Of a DNA stretch of 64,000 bases, positions 10,990 through 21,399 are shown piece by piece. Where the stretch lies: positions 4,027,001-4,091,000 of the forward strand of contig WPIO01000034.1 in assembly GCA_009760855.2 (NCBI GenBank), in the 5' to 3' direction. A program made the translations under genes and the position numbers. Under the pieces are notes generated by a model. It was given only the letters and a program-made list of their open reading frames with translations. It searched no databases and was not told where the DNA came from. Source of the DNA: Cristatella mucedo (taxonomy: Eukaryota > Bryozoa > Phylactolaemata > Cristatellidae). The first letter of the stretch is position 1. Each line of letters starts with the position of its first letter.

Positions 10990-12170
10990 TTTACTTCAAC
11001 CGCCTATTTCTAGTTCGAAGAGCCGTTTGCTATGTGTGCGCCCGCGCTTTCTGTCTCGCGGCCGCGCTAGATCGGCGGCCAGCGCGCGCTTGTATCCGTT
11101 TTCTCGTTTCCGTTTTCTCGTTTCGCGCGCTCGCCCGTTTCTCGTGACAGCAATGCGTCGCACCGACGCCTCCGGCTCGCGTGGCGACGTGGCGTGCGGG
11201 TGATCGTGGCCGACTCGCTGGCGCGGGCGCCGAACGGAATGGCGGCGCGTACGCACGACGCGAAGGATACAGCGTGTGGTCGTGTCTACAGCCTGGTCAC
11301 GTGTCTACAGCCGTGGCGGAGTCAGCGCCAGCATGACATCCTGCCGAGTGGCAGCCTCTCAGGGCGTCTCCTGCTCGGTTTCAGACAGACGACTTTTTCG
11401 GCGGCGGCTTTTTTGCAGACGCATCGGAGAGCGAGTCGATCGGTCGCCCGGTCGTCGCGTAAGCTGTCGCCAGCCTACGCGACGCACTAGCAGCGAGCCA
11501 GGTGCCGTCGCGGTTTCACGACGTCCCGGATTCTCGCCGGTCGCGTCGTTCGCTGTCACGTGCGCCCGCGGGCGTGAAGAATAGCGCTCGCTGCACGCGC
11601 TGCGCCTGCGGCAGAGCCGTTCGTCACGTGCTCCCACGCGGAGCCACGACGTCCTGCGCCGCCGGTAGGGCGGCGCAGGACGCCGGTACGCCGGGACGCC
11701 GGTTTTTCGGTTGGCATTCGGCGAGCCCGAAGTCGCCTGCATGCGTACGTTCGCCTTCGTGCGTCTCTGGATCACCCGTCCGTCCGTTGGGCACGTTCTT
11801 AGCGCGGCGACTAGTTGAAGTTCATCTTTGAAGTCTCCAGACTTGTGGAATGCGCATTTTTAGACGGCATCAGGTCGCTCGGGACACGCCGCCGGAGCAC
11901 CGCTGCATAGCAGCTGTGCTCCTACCGCCGTTGCTAATCGCGTCCCGTTGTATGCGTCACCGCGTAAGCACCCGGGACATCCTGCACGGCTGGCGGCTGG
12001 CCACATGCAGACCTGCCTGCGGCGGTCTACCGAACACTTCGCTCTGGCGCCCGCATACTGCGGCGGTTACACAATTACGCAATCGCAAATTTCCAGCGCT
12101 GCTCGCAGAAGCAGCGCACGCGGAGAGACTAAAGGAGGCCTGAATTGAGGAGGCGACTCTGTGAAATAAA
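10990..12170. other. CpG-rich, no gene recognised
   Basis: This is GC- and CpG-rich on both strands with many overlapping frames, none carrying a recognisable domain. It probably continues the island that covers 7.6-13.5 kb. Confidence 0.4.
11650..11682. repeat. Perfect 14-bp inverted repeat, 5-nt loop
   Basis: The arms CGTCCTGCGCCGCC and GGCGGCGCAGGACG flank the loop GGTAG inside CpG-rich DNA. A run of CGCCGG(G/T)ACG follows at once. Confidence 0.8.
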
Positions 12171-12174
12171 TACA

Positions 12175-12298
12175 TAAACACGAGTCATTTGCATAGCGTC
12201 CTAAGAGAACCGAATCTCTACCCAAGCGCTTCGCGTATGTCGCAGGGTTCGCGCCCACGACCGTGTGGGTCGTACAGGTGAGCCACTTGACCTCGGCT
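12175..12298 (-). mobile_element. tRNA-headed SINE with LINE-like tail, family A
   Basis: On the minus strand there is a tRNA-like head with an AAGTGGCTCACC A-box-like element and a GGGCGCGAACCCTGC B-box-like element. The shared 3' tail follows: AAGCGCTTGGGTAGAGATTCGGTTCTCTTAGGACGCTATGCAAATGA. The tail resembles that of the LINE fragments in this window, which implies mobilisation by that LINE. Confidence 0.65.
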
Positions 12299-12825
12299 GA
12301 AGGGGTTAAAGGCGTCGCACACGAATCCTCCACGCCGAACAGAGCCGATCTCGGACGCTGCTCGCGAGAAGACGCTGCCCGGCGAGTCGATCGCGCTGCA
12401 ATCGGCGCGGCAGCTCGATCGCGCCGCGGCACGGCGCCGAGCTCGCGGCCAGTGCAGCCGGGAAATGTCGCCGAGGTGGCGCCCAGTGACCGGCGTGGCT
12501 GCGCCGAGCGTCCGCCGAGGACTTTCGTCGCGAGCGACGCTGGGGTCAAGGCCGCGACGATGAGCGCCGCCGCGACCGCAATGGCTGCCGCTCGCTCGGC
12601 TCCGCACTCTCGCGTCAAACGCTGGCCTGGGACGAGAGGCTCCTCCCCTCGGCGGATGCGGGCCGGCGGTGGCTCCGTGCCGCACGCACGCACGTACGTC
12701 GGCAGGCCACGTATTTCCTTCCGCGCTAGTCCACGTCTACTCACCTCGTCGTCGCTCGTGACAGACACGCTCGTGACCAGCAGGTCTCAGCGGCTACTGG
12801 CTGGTTCCGGGAGCGGGTCGCGCTG

Positions 12826-12916
12826 CTATATACGGGCAGCGATGGCCGTCAAGGCTCTTCTGCTGCCGTGCAAATGAGGCACTTTATACTAAATGCTAGC
12901 TTAATCAGCTAACTTT
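12826..12916 (+). mobile_element. SINE family B, 3' fragment
   Basis: The block ggctcttctgctgccgtgcaaatgaggca, followed by tagcttaatcagcta, matches the 3' half of family B copies at 18.4 and 14.8 kb. The tRNA head is missing. Confidence 0.5.
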
Positions 12917-12944
12917 TGATTTCTGCTTCATAGCAAAAAAATAC

Positions 12945-13085
12945 AATTCACTCGCGTAGCGTCCTAAGAAAACTTGAATCTCTATTCAGGTGCTTCACAT
13001 TTGCCATGCGGCTCGATCCCGCGACCTCATACCGAAAACCGAAAAAAAAAAGATTACCCTTGACCTTCGTCGGGCGAGCGTCTTA
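12945..13085 (-). mobile_element. tRNA-headed SINE, family A
   Basis: On the minus strand a head containing GGGATCGAGCC precedes the tail AAGCACCTGAATAGAGATTCAAGTTTTCTTAGGACGCTACGC. The organisation is the same as at 12.2 and 14.7 kb. An A-rich run lies inside the head. Confidence 0.6.
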
Positions 13086-13089
13086 ATTA

Positions 13090-14650
13090 CTTGGCTAACG
13101 ATGGCGAGCGACGTGGCAGGCGATCGCCGCTGAGCCATTGCGTCCAGCTCGCCGCGGAGGGGTCGGATTTCGAGGCGCGCGCTTAGTTCGTGCGATCGCC
13201 AGGGATTCCGCTGGAACGGTCCGCCAGTCCGTCGGTCTTTGGTGTCTGAAGCTGACTGCATGCTCTCTTCGCGAACAGCTACACGCAGCCGCATACGAAT
13301 TGCCTGCTCGCTTTCGCCTACCGGCAGGCGTCAGGGCTCTGACGCACTCGGCTGCGTCGTCCTGTAGGGGTTCACCGCCAAGCGTCAAGCGAAGCGCTCG
13401 CCGGCGGAGTACACAACCGCGCATTTCTGCTCCCAGCGCGCCGGCTAAGTTTCCCGCTCTTCGCGCAACTTTAGCTGCCCCTAGTCGGACGCATCGAGAT
13501 GCCAGTTTCAATGTTTCCGGAAAATGGGCCTATAAGATTTTATAATTCGTAGAGTGCACAAAAAGGAAGCTAGCACTACGGCGATGCAATCAATCATCGT
13601 CGGCAACGAGACACCGATCCGCATATCTCCAATCTAAATGCATACGCCCACAGGTATATACATTTGTCCGTACATATGAATATATTTATTAAAATGTATT
13701 GCAGAAGTCTAAAATTGTATAAACGCTTCAAAACGTTTAATTATACAACTCTTAAAACGACATTAGTGGTATACTTGTTATGCCAACAATAGGGCACTCG
13801 GTCTACGTTACTTCCGGCAGAGTGCAGTTTATGGCCAGCACGCCAGTATGCGAGATTATATTACATGCTAAATTGAAATTAAAAAGAATATCTATATCTA
13901 TACGATGCTCAGATCGGTAAAGTAGTGTTCCAGTACCCAGCGGAAGTTACGACTGCTTGTTACCGTATTACGGCAAACAATGGCTGCGTCTGCGACATCG
14001 CCAGCTGTCAGTACGCCACACATTGCGATCTGTGAACGGATAGTCAAGGTTTGGACGTAGATACTGCACATGAGTTATATGTAAAGACAGATACAGGCGC
14101 CAATGCGACCTTTAATAATGAGCAGTTTTGTCTTCGAGAGCCGTGGGCGTTGGAAGGAGCGCGAGTACTTACCGGCTAGCCTAACTAGCAGCTGTAGTGG
14201 TGGCTTCTTCTTGCGTTTTCCCCGGACAAGACTTATTTTCTCTGAAGCAAATTATTATTTTCTTTGAAGCAAAAATGTGGATCAAGTAATATGCCTTCTT
14301 GCTATCGAAGGTTTTCTTGTTCATCAAGAAGCGCCGCGGCAACGGTACTTCGGCTGTAGCGATCCTCTCGCGATCCGTGATCCCTGCCGTGAAAGTGCAC
14401 CGCACTATACCAGCAGCTGTCCAGTCAATTTGGCCAGTACTAGTGCTGAATTATGACAGTCGCGTCGTCTCATGCGACCGTGCCGATCCATGTCCATTCT
14501 GTTCGGCGGTCGTATTGATTCGGATTCTAAGTAGCTCAGCTCAGCCAGCCTGAATTGTCGTGGCCTTCCCATTGAGCTAGCGCCATTTGAGTTTCTAATC
14601 CCATCAATAACCGGATTGTAAGCTTATCAGCAAGTTATAATATAATTAAT
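13090..14650. other. No gene recognised
   Basis: The CpG-rich part ends near 13.5 kb and is followed by AT-richer unique sequence. No domain-bearing frame or known repeat is seen. Confidence 0.4.
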
Positions 14651-14654
14651 TAAA

Positions 14655-14765
14655 TAGCGCCATAAGAGAACTCAATCTCAATTCATGTGCTTCACGTATG
14701 CCGCAGGACTCGAGCCCACGATCTCGGTCGTCAACGGTGAGCACCTTGACTTACGTCGCCGAAGG
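14655..14765 (-). mobile_element. tRNA-headed SINE, family A
   Basis: On the minus strand a head with the B-box-like GTGGGCTCGAGTCCTGC precedes the tail AAGCACATGAATTGAGATTGAGTTCTCTTATGGCGC. A family B SINE in the same orientation abuts it at 14785. Confidence 0.65.
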
Positions 14766-14784
14766 CTAAATTTAAATTTAAATC

Positions 14785-14952
14785 CTAGCTGATTAAACAG
14801 CCTCTTTTTGTATAGCGACAGAAGAGCCTTTACGGCTATAACCACCGCTTGCAGTGTCGATAAAGGATCGCCCACCGCAGGGATCGAACCCATGACCTCG
14901 GGACCGAGGTCGTGAAAGCAACCACCTTACCTAGTGTGCCATCACGGCTCAC
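14785..14952 (-). mobile_element. tRNA-headed SINE, family B
   Basis: On the minus strand: GTGAGCCGTGATGGCACACTAGG (A-box region), GGGTTCGATCCCTGC (B box), GCGGTGGGCGATCCTTTATCG, GCAAGCGGTGGTTATAGCC, AGGCTCTTCTGTCGCTATAC, then GGCTGTTTAATCAGCTAGG. The copy at 36.1-36.3 kb is nearly identical, so this subfamily is fairly young. Confidence 0.75.
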
Positions 14953-14954
14953 CT

Positions 14955-16540
14955 CAACCCCTCGGCCAAGCCAGGAATGCATCGCTTAACGGTATGTCGG
15001 TGACCGTAGACGAATAACACATTTACATGATCATACTGATGAGTAGATGACTGTATTGATTAAAGATTTTTCAAGAATTTCTTGTGGGTAAAAAATGCAC
15101 GATTATTCAGACAGTACACCTGGATTTTGCTCAAGTCAGTTAAAGCCAAGGCTTTAAGCCCTGCGTTTAAAACATGAAAACCTAGTCTCGATGGCTCAAT
15201 TAATAGGGTACTAGACCAGAAAGCCGAGATCGTTTGCAGCTCGATAGAAAAAAAATGTGCACTCTGACTCCTACCACAGACCCTTTGAGGCCATTCTGCA
15301 TTTTAAAATTAGATCAGGCCTTGCACTTCGCTCAGTGCTTATTTCAGTTTAAAGAGTTTATGATATCCGTAATATTTTTAGTACATCGTAGGTATTTATC
15401 GAGAACGACTGTGCCTTACTCGGCAGCTGTCGTCTGATATTGTAGTGGGTGGTGACACTGGGCATTGCTTGCTTGGTCTTAGCATTCCGTAGCGCATTGC
15501 TGTGGATATTGAAACTGGGAATTTCAAGTAATTACTTGTTGGTATCTCCAATTGGTTGGCTTTGTAATAATAATATTAATAATAATGTTTGCTATAGCTC
15601 CCCAAGAAAAACAAATCTCTATCCAGGCACTTTACAACTTGCTGCAAGAGAAGCGATAGCCAAGAGTTAATGACAAGCGAGGTATCCTGCTTTAAAAAGC
15701 AGCCACCTACGCACTACTAGTTTTCCCGAATAATTTTGCATGACGCTCTGTGACATTGAGCTGTCGAACGTGTCCTTGGCTTGTGAACTACCGTTCAGTG
15801 CTGTTGAATCTGACTTTGCATGCTCCCCCGCAGCGATCAAGAGATCTGCGCACGGGTGATAAGTGATGTATTTGCTAGTGCCACGTGCTGTGATTGCAGC
15901 CGGCACAGGGCTGCCAATGGCCGTTTTTAGGGCAGTGAGCTGTGCAGTTGGCCTGTCAGAATCGTGGCAAGCTTACTGCCAGTGTATGATGCGTTGATTT
16001 ACAGAGGCTCAGTGAGCAGGCAAAGCTAGCAACTGATGTTCGGCAAGGCTTTCTCTACGGCTGCAGGAAGTCCGGCACGATCAACGTTGTCGGCGTTGTT
16101 GCGTTGAGCAAAAGTCTGACGGAAAAGAACTTCAACGACAAGCTTGCAAAGAACAGCAGCTACTTTCCTGCAGGTGCATTCCCACTGCTTGCACAGCCTC
16201 CGCTGCCATGCGCCTACCGGATGCAGTGTCACTGGTGCTTGCCGGATCTGCCGTTCATGCCACGGCTGTAGCATCAGCACTGGCATGTCGAGGCAGCAGC
16301 CACCGCTGCTGTCTCTGTTGTCACCTGTGCGCCCCCTGTGCTGCCATGTCACTCTCGGCAGTGCTCTTCGCTTGCGATGCCCGATGCTGCTGCTGCTGCC
16401 ATGCGGTGCCATGCTGTGGTGCTCGGTCTTCTTTTTCTCGAGTGCAATTCTCGTCGCTCCTGTGCAATGTGGCATGTGGGAGTGTCCCCCCCAGATCTGC
16501 AGTGCTAGAGTAGCCTGTATTGTCGTAGTCGTCTTTTAGA
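14955..16540. other. No gene recognised (except tail at 15578-15662)
   Basis: Mixed-composition sequence. The frame at 16144-16539 is a Cys/Leu-rich low-complexity reading with many CTG and TGC runs and no domain. Confidence 0.4.
15578..15662 (-). mobile_element. LINE/SINE tail fragment
   Basis: AATAATAATATTAATAATAATG followed by agctccccaagaaaaacaaatctctatccaggcactttac is the minus-strand form of the shared 3' tail plus its ATT microsatellite end. Confidence 0.55.
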
Positions 16541-16544
16541 GTGG

Positions 16545-17330
16545 TCCTGGCTGTGCTGAACCCCGTGTTATTTCTGCAATATTACTTCCACCCATGAGGC
16601 CTGCCATGGCTTTGCTGATTTATACCTAGCTGAACTGCTACACCTCCTCGTGCCTCAGGTCCTGCCAAGTCCAATAAATGAGCTGACCCCTTCTTTCATT
16701 TAAACGCCGTTGGTGGCAGAAGCTTTTGCTCTGCAGCTGCAAGACTGTGAAACTCGCTTTAATAGTTCTGGTGCATCGCCATCAACTCTCCTGCTGCCAA
16801 CTGGACGCATAGTTTTCACCCGGCCTACCTGTGCTCAGTCTCAGTGCTGCTGCTGCTGCTTGTACACTGCTGCTGCTGCTTGTACACTGCTGCTGCTGCT
16901 TGTACACTGCTGCTGCTGCTTGTACACTGCTGCTGCTGCTTGTACGCTGCTGCTGCTGCTGCTTGTACGCTGCTGCTGCTGCTTGTACACTGCTGCTGCT
17001 GCTGCTTGTACGCTGCTGCTGCTGCTTGTACGCTGCTGCTGCTGCTTGTACGCTGCTGCTGCTGCTGCTTGTACGCTGCTGCTGCTGCTTGTACACTGCT
17101 GCTGCTGCTTGTACGCTGCTGCTGCTGCTTGTACGCTGCTGCTGCTGCTTGTACGCTGCTGCTGCTGCTTGTACACTGCTGCTGCTGCTACGCTGCTGCT
17201 GCTGCTGCTGCTTGCTCCTCGCTTGCTTCTCACTTTTCCTCTGCTGCACGAGATGAAGTCTGTTGCCCACCGCGCATGCACCGAAAGCTGCTTAGACCTT
17301 TCAGTCTGTCCTTTAGAAAGGTCGCCAGCA
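16545..17330 (+). repeat. Dispersed repeat X, copy 1, with embedded CTG satellite
   Basis: Segments match 29.44-29.88 kb and 59.64-59.83 kb. Examples are cctcaggtcctgcc..aaat.agctg, then ggtggcagaagcttttgctctgcagctgcaagactgtgaaactcgctt, and at the far end agatgaagtctgttgcccac..gcatgcaccgaaagctgctt. The satellite at 16846-17214 sits where the 29-kb copy has only a short gctgctgcttctgtg. Identity unknown; it is not the LINE or SINE seen elsewhere. Confidence 0.6.
16846..17214. repeat. 21/24-bp CTG-rich tandem satellite
   Basis: Roughly 16-17 units of (CTG)4-5 plus CTTGTAC(A/G). Units are 21 bp with occasional 24-bp variants carrying one extra CTG. Because 21 and 24 are multiples of three, all frames stay open and give Leu/Cys/Ala polymers on this strand and Gln/Ser/Ala polymers on the other. 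Confidence 0.9.
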
Positions 17331-17419
17331 TGGCCGAGCCCACTAGATTTACTGTGCCGTTGTGAAGTTGCTGATGGAGATGCTTACGTACATGTGTTCT
17401 AAGGCTTTTTACATCCACG

Positions 17420-18380
17420 AGTTGGCTTGCAAGGCGTATCAGCTCTGTCTAGTGTATCTCTCGGGGCTTGTGTGCACGTGCGCTTTTGTGCGCACGTTTG
17501 CATGTGTGTGGTTTGTGCGCGCCCATGCATGCACTCGCGAGAGAGACGTGCATGCCTGAAGTTGTCAGCACATGGAAAGTACTGCAAAGTGTATCCCTAT
17601 GGATTTGCATTGCCCCGTTTTGCATCGAGTGCTCCGTTGTATATGTAGCCACCTTGCTCAGGCCGGCCAGCACTGTTTCGCCTCGGTAGTGAATGAAGCC
17701 TGCTCACCTTAAAAGAGAGCAGCTGATGTGTGAACCACCAGGTGGCGTGGCAGCGGAGAGAGTCGGAAAAAGGATTCTGTCTGGCTGAACCTTCAGCAGG
17801 ATTTATTAAGTGCTAAAACTCACCCTATGATATCGTAACGTTAGGCTGTGAGAATCTGTCATGTCGTCGTTGAGAGCGCTTATTCAGCCTGTGCCTGGTT
17901 GTCTGCTTGCGCCCCGCGGCGTCGGACTGTAGACATGGCGCCGACTGCAAGCACGGAAGATCAAGCTAAGAGCGCTGCAAATGGGCAGAGCTCCACTGGG
18001 AACCGGAAGTCAGTCGGGGGGGGGGCAACTCGAGTGAGGAGGAGGATGAAATCATCTGTGTGGAGTGAGGTAGTCAACTGGTTTGGGAGTAATCTCCACA
18101 CATCTGTTACTCCCCATAGCCACGACGACCACGTCGGTGTCACTCGGGATCACTTGTTTTCTGTAGCGCCCTCAAAACCTGTGCGGCTTTCGGTATGCAT
18201 TTTGCAGCCAACATAGACGAGGCCAACATACTTCATCTCGCGCACTAAAGAGAAAGTGAGAAGCATAGCTAAGTCAGACGAGGAGTTGAGGTATTGAGTT
18301 GCACGGAAGTAGCAGCTCAAGACAGCTAGAAAGGATGTGCCATAATCTGCAGCAGGTAGTAAACTGAGTTGGCATAGAGT
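17420..18380. other. No gene recognised
   Basis: It holds a TG/CA-rich part (17460-17540) and a short G run near 18018. No coding or mobile feature is supported. Confidence 0.4.
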
Positions 18381-18384
18381 TAAG

Positions 18385-18532
18385 GCACGCGCTGTTCACG
18401 ACCAAGGTCGAGGGTTCGAGTTTTGCAGTTTGTGATCCTTTATTGCCCACTACAAGCGGTGGTAATAACCGATAATGCTCTCCTGCTGCCACACAAATGA
18501 GGCAGTTAAATCAGCTAGCCCATAAATAGTCA
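18385..18532 (+). mobile_element. tRNA-headed SINE, family B
   Basis: The B-box region ggtcgagggttcgagttttgcag precedes gtgatcctttattgcccactacaagcggtggtaataacc, gctctcctgctgccacacaaatgaggc and agttaaatcagctag. The order matches the 14.8- and 36.2-kb copies. Confidence 0.7.
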
Positions 18533-18910
18533 GCTGGGCGGAAGGGGAAGTTGGCCGTTGCATATAATAGGCATCGAAAGGGCAATGGTTCATGCTCAGT
18601 GCAGACGTGAGTTGAGGATAGGTGTACCCCCCCCTATCATTCGTTTGCGTCATTTGCAGGCATCGACCCTGTGGGCATCTTCGTACTAGGAGGTCAGGGC
18701 ACGGCCAGCCTGAAGGGTATCGCTCCGCCGTCGTCGTGCCGGCCACCGCCAGGTGGCACCTCGGCATTTGAGGTAGGCTGGCTCTCTGCCGACTGCTCTC
18801 GATGCCAACAGAAGACGCTTTCTGGTTTTTTGTTGTTACCACGAGCCGCGCTTAGAGCATTTCTGCTTGCAAGACTTTGAGTCGACCAACTGGCTGGCCT
18901 TGTCAGTGCG

Positions 18911-18939
18911 CCCTGGCCTGCAATTACTGCAGGCCAGGG
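18911..18939. repeat. Perfect 12-bp inverted repeat, 5-nt loop
   Basis: CCCTGGCCTGCA, loop ATTAC, TGCAGGCCAGGG. Part of the loop-side sequence (caattac.gcaggcca) recurs just downstream at about 18954-18968. Confidence 0.75.
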
Positions 18940-19604
18940 ACAGGACAGGATAGCAATTACAGCAGGCCACGGAATCGAAGCGTTCGTGCACAGCGGAGAG
19001 TCTACCCCTGAAGATGCTCAATGGGCTGCGAGGCTGTGGCAAGGTCTCATGCGCGCTGCGACGACGACGACAGTTGCCTTTTGTTTGCTCCGTCCGCTTC
19101 TGCAGCTGCCAAAGACCATCATCGCCTGGCTGTTCCCCGACGGTGGCAGCAGTCAGCTCTACTGGTATGACGTCAGCTCGTGCGTTGCGACCGAAGCCTC
19201 GTTCACATTGTCGAGCTGGGATGCTGGCATCCAAAACTCGGTGACATTCCGAGTGAAGGCCAACGTGAATGTTGCTGTCGAGCATAGTGCAGGTCGGTTC
19301 AACTGTCGATCCATTCGGCTGCTGCTGTCTCCTCTGCTGCTGCTGCTGCCCTCTACGGCTGCTGCTGCTGCCGGCTGCTGCTGATGCTGTCACCGCAGCT
19401 TTCTACTGCCACATCTGCCTGCCGCTTCAGCAAATGCCTGCTCCCCTACCTAATCCCCCTTAAAAGGCTTCCCGGCCCACCAAAAGGCTTCGTGCTCGGC
19501 TTCTTGCATGCCTCGGCATACCCGGCAGCCTTCCTATGAATGGGTGTCACAGCTAAGGTCAAGGTCTGTCTGGCTGCTTAGCTTAAAAAGCTTGTTTGAC
19601 TCCA

Positions 19605-20240
19605 AGGCTAATAATAATAGTAATAAAATTAACTCATTTGTATAGCACCCTAGGAGAACTAAATCTCCCTATTGGCACTTTACATATGATGGAAGGAAAG
19701 GATATACATCAACATAACCTGCAAAGTTTCAGGATGAACAAGCACACAGAGAACAAATCAATGGGACCCAGCAAATTGTATGAGGAACAGGCAGGTTTTT
19801 AGCTTCTATATAAATGTCTTCTGGTCAGGAGATGTCTTGTCGGGAGTGAGTTCCATTGGTAGTATACGATTTGAAGGCATGGTCTCCAAAGCCAACGAGA
19901 TTTGTAGAAGCACAGCTAAGCAGCCAGAGTCGGAAGTCAGCAGGTTGTACGATGCCTGGCCTGATGATTAGGAAGCAGTTCGGATATATAGGTATAGAGA
20001 TATAGATATAGATATAGATATAGATAGATAGGATATATAGGTATAGAGAGAAAGAGAGTGAAGCGACCTAAAAGTGGAACCTTAAAGTCTATACACTCCT
20101 TGGGAGTGAGCCAGTGCAGGTCGGTGAAAAGTGGTATAATGTGGCAAGTGCAACGCTAACGACAGGTTAGGCAGGCTGCAGTGTTTTATACCAGCTACCG
20201 GCGTGTTAATGCAGATGCCCGAAGACAATCGAGTGACGAT
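19605..20240 (-). mobile_element. CR1/L2-like LINE, 3' fragment
   Basis: On the minus strand this carries the decayed C-terminal reverse-transcriptase extension (cttaggt..ccgacctgcac..gggag..aactcactcccgac..). It ends in the tail AAGTGCCAATAGGGAGATTTAGTTCTCCTAGGGTGCTATAC and a TTATTATTA end. Its layout is parallel to the better copy at 33.26-33.93 kb. A TAGATA microsatellite (19985-20040) interrupts it. Confidence 0.65.
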
Positions 20241-20262
20241 TGCGTGCGGTAGCACTATTTAT

Positions 20263-20612
20263 AGAATGTAGGACCTAATTTCAATGTGTTTATCAGTTTC
20301 TGAGATGACTGACTTCAAGGCTCCTGCCGCTGTTGCTAGCCTTCCCTTACCCTAGTGCACTCACATACTGCAAGCCCTACAGCTGTAAAGTCAGTTTCCC
20401 AAACACGTTCAAACTGATTGCCACGAAATATTGCAGATTGCCGGAGATAATTTGCCTGTCCGCAACCTCTCTCCTACTCGGCCTACTACCTCCTACCTCC
20501 TACTACCCTGCCTTGCTGGAATGATTTCCGCTCATCCTCGCCTCGTCCAAGCAGCACTGCTCTGCCGCTGAACATATGCCACTGTCTCTCTCCATTATTA
20601 AGTAGCCTCCTC
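20263..20612 (+). repeat. Dispersed repeat Y, copy 1
   Basis: It is homologous along its length to 24324-24734: gaatgt..gacctaatttcaa, gtcagtttcccaaacacgtt..actgattgcc, ccctgccttgctggaatgatttccgct, ccaagcagcactgctctgcc and tgtctctctccattattaagtagcctcctcc. There is no frame and no tRNA head. Family unknown. Confidence 0.75.
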
Positions 20613-20615
20613 CTC

Positions 20616-21395
20616 ATTAATAATAATAATAATACATTTGATAAGGCGCCCCCAGAGAACTCAATCTCTTTCTAGGCGATTTACATTTGCTGCAAAGGAA
20701 GCACGGTCGAATGGTTAGTGGTAGCATGCTCAGCAAACAACAAAAATAACATGGTTAGGGGTGACATTACAGGGTCAGCATGCAAGTGCAAGTATGGTTA
20801 GTGGCAGCATGCACAGTGTCAGCACGCATAAGCACATAAAGGACGAATCACAGGGACCCGCTAAATGCTGTGATAAATAGATACGTTTTTAGTTTCCTTT
20901 TAAATGTGGTCAAGAGATGTCGTGATGCAAGTTGGGAGTGAGTTCCAGGCTTTGGGAGTATACGAACTAAAGGCGTGGTCTCCAAAGGATTTGAGATTTG
21001 TACGAGTTATGGGTAAACAGTTAGATTCCGGAAAGCGGGTGGTGTGATGCTTGGCCTGGTTGAAGAGTAGATGCTATAGGTAGGCTGGAGCCAAAAAATG
21101 GAGGGACCTAAAAGTGAGCGACAAAACCTTGAAGTCGACTCGTTGCTTGACTGGGAGCCATGCAGGTCGGCGAGAAGTGGTGTGACGTGGCAAGTGCGAC
21201 GCTCACGATAGACAAGTCTAGCTGCAGAGTTTTGCGCCAGCTGTAAGTGCCTGATAGCACAGGCCGGTAGGCCAGCAAGCAGTACAGACGTACATAGCCG
21301 AAAGTAGGCAGACTTGACTGAAGAGCTGATGTGTTAAATCTAGCAAAAGGTCACTTTGGAGCCAGACTCCCAAATTTCGTGCAAATGCTCTAGAA
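20616..21395 (-). mobile_element. CR1/L2-like LINE, 3' fragment with RT remnant
   Basis: The minus strand encodes a late reverse-transcriptase motif (ARNLGVWLQSDLLLDLTHQL, about 21390-21330). Decayed matches to the LINE C-terminus follow, then the tail AAATCGCCTAGAAAGAGATTGAGTTCTCTGGGGGCGCC and a (ATT)n end. It is 5'-truncated and frameshifted, so inactive. Confidence 0.75.
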
Positions 21396-21399
21396 TATA

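Noticed and set aside
16710-17402. 230-residue Leu/Cys/Ala-rich frame and its antisense Gln/Ser/Ala frame
   Set aside because: They come from the 21/24-bp CTG satellite, which stays open in every frame. There is no start context, domain or splice support.
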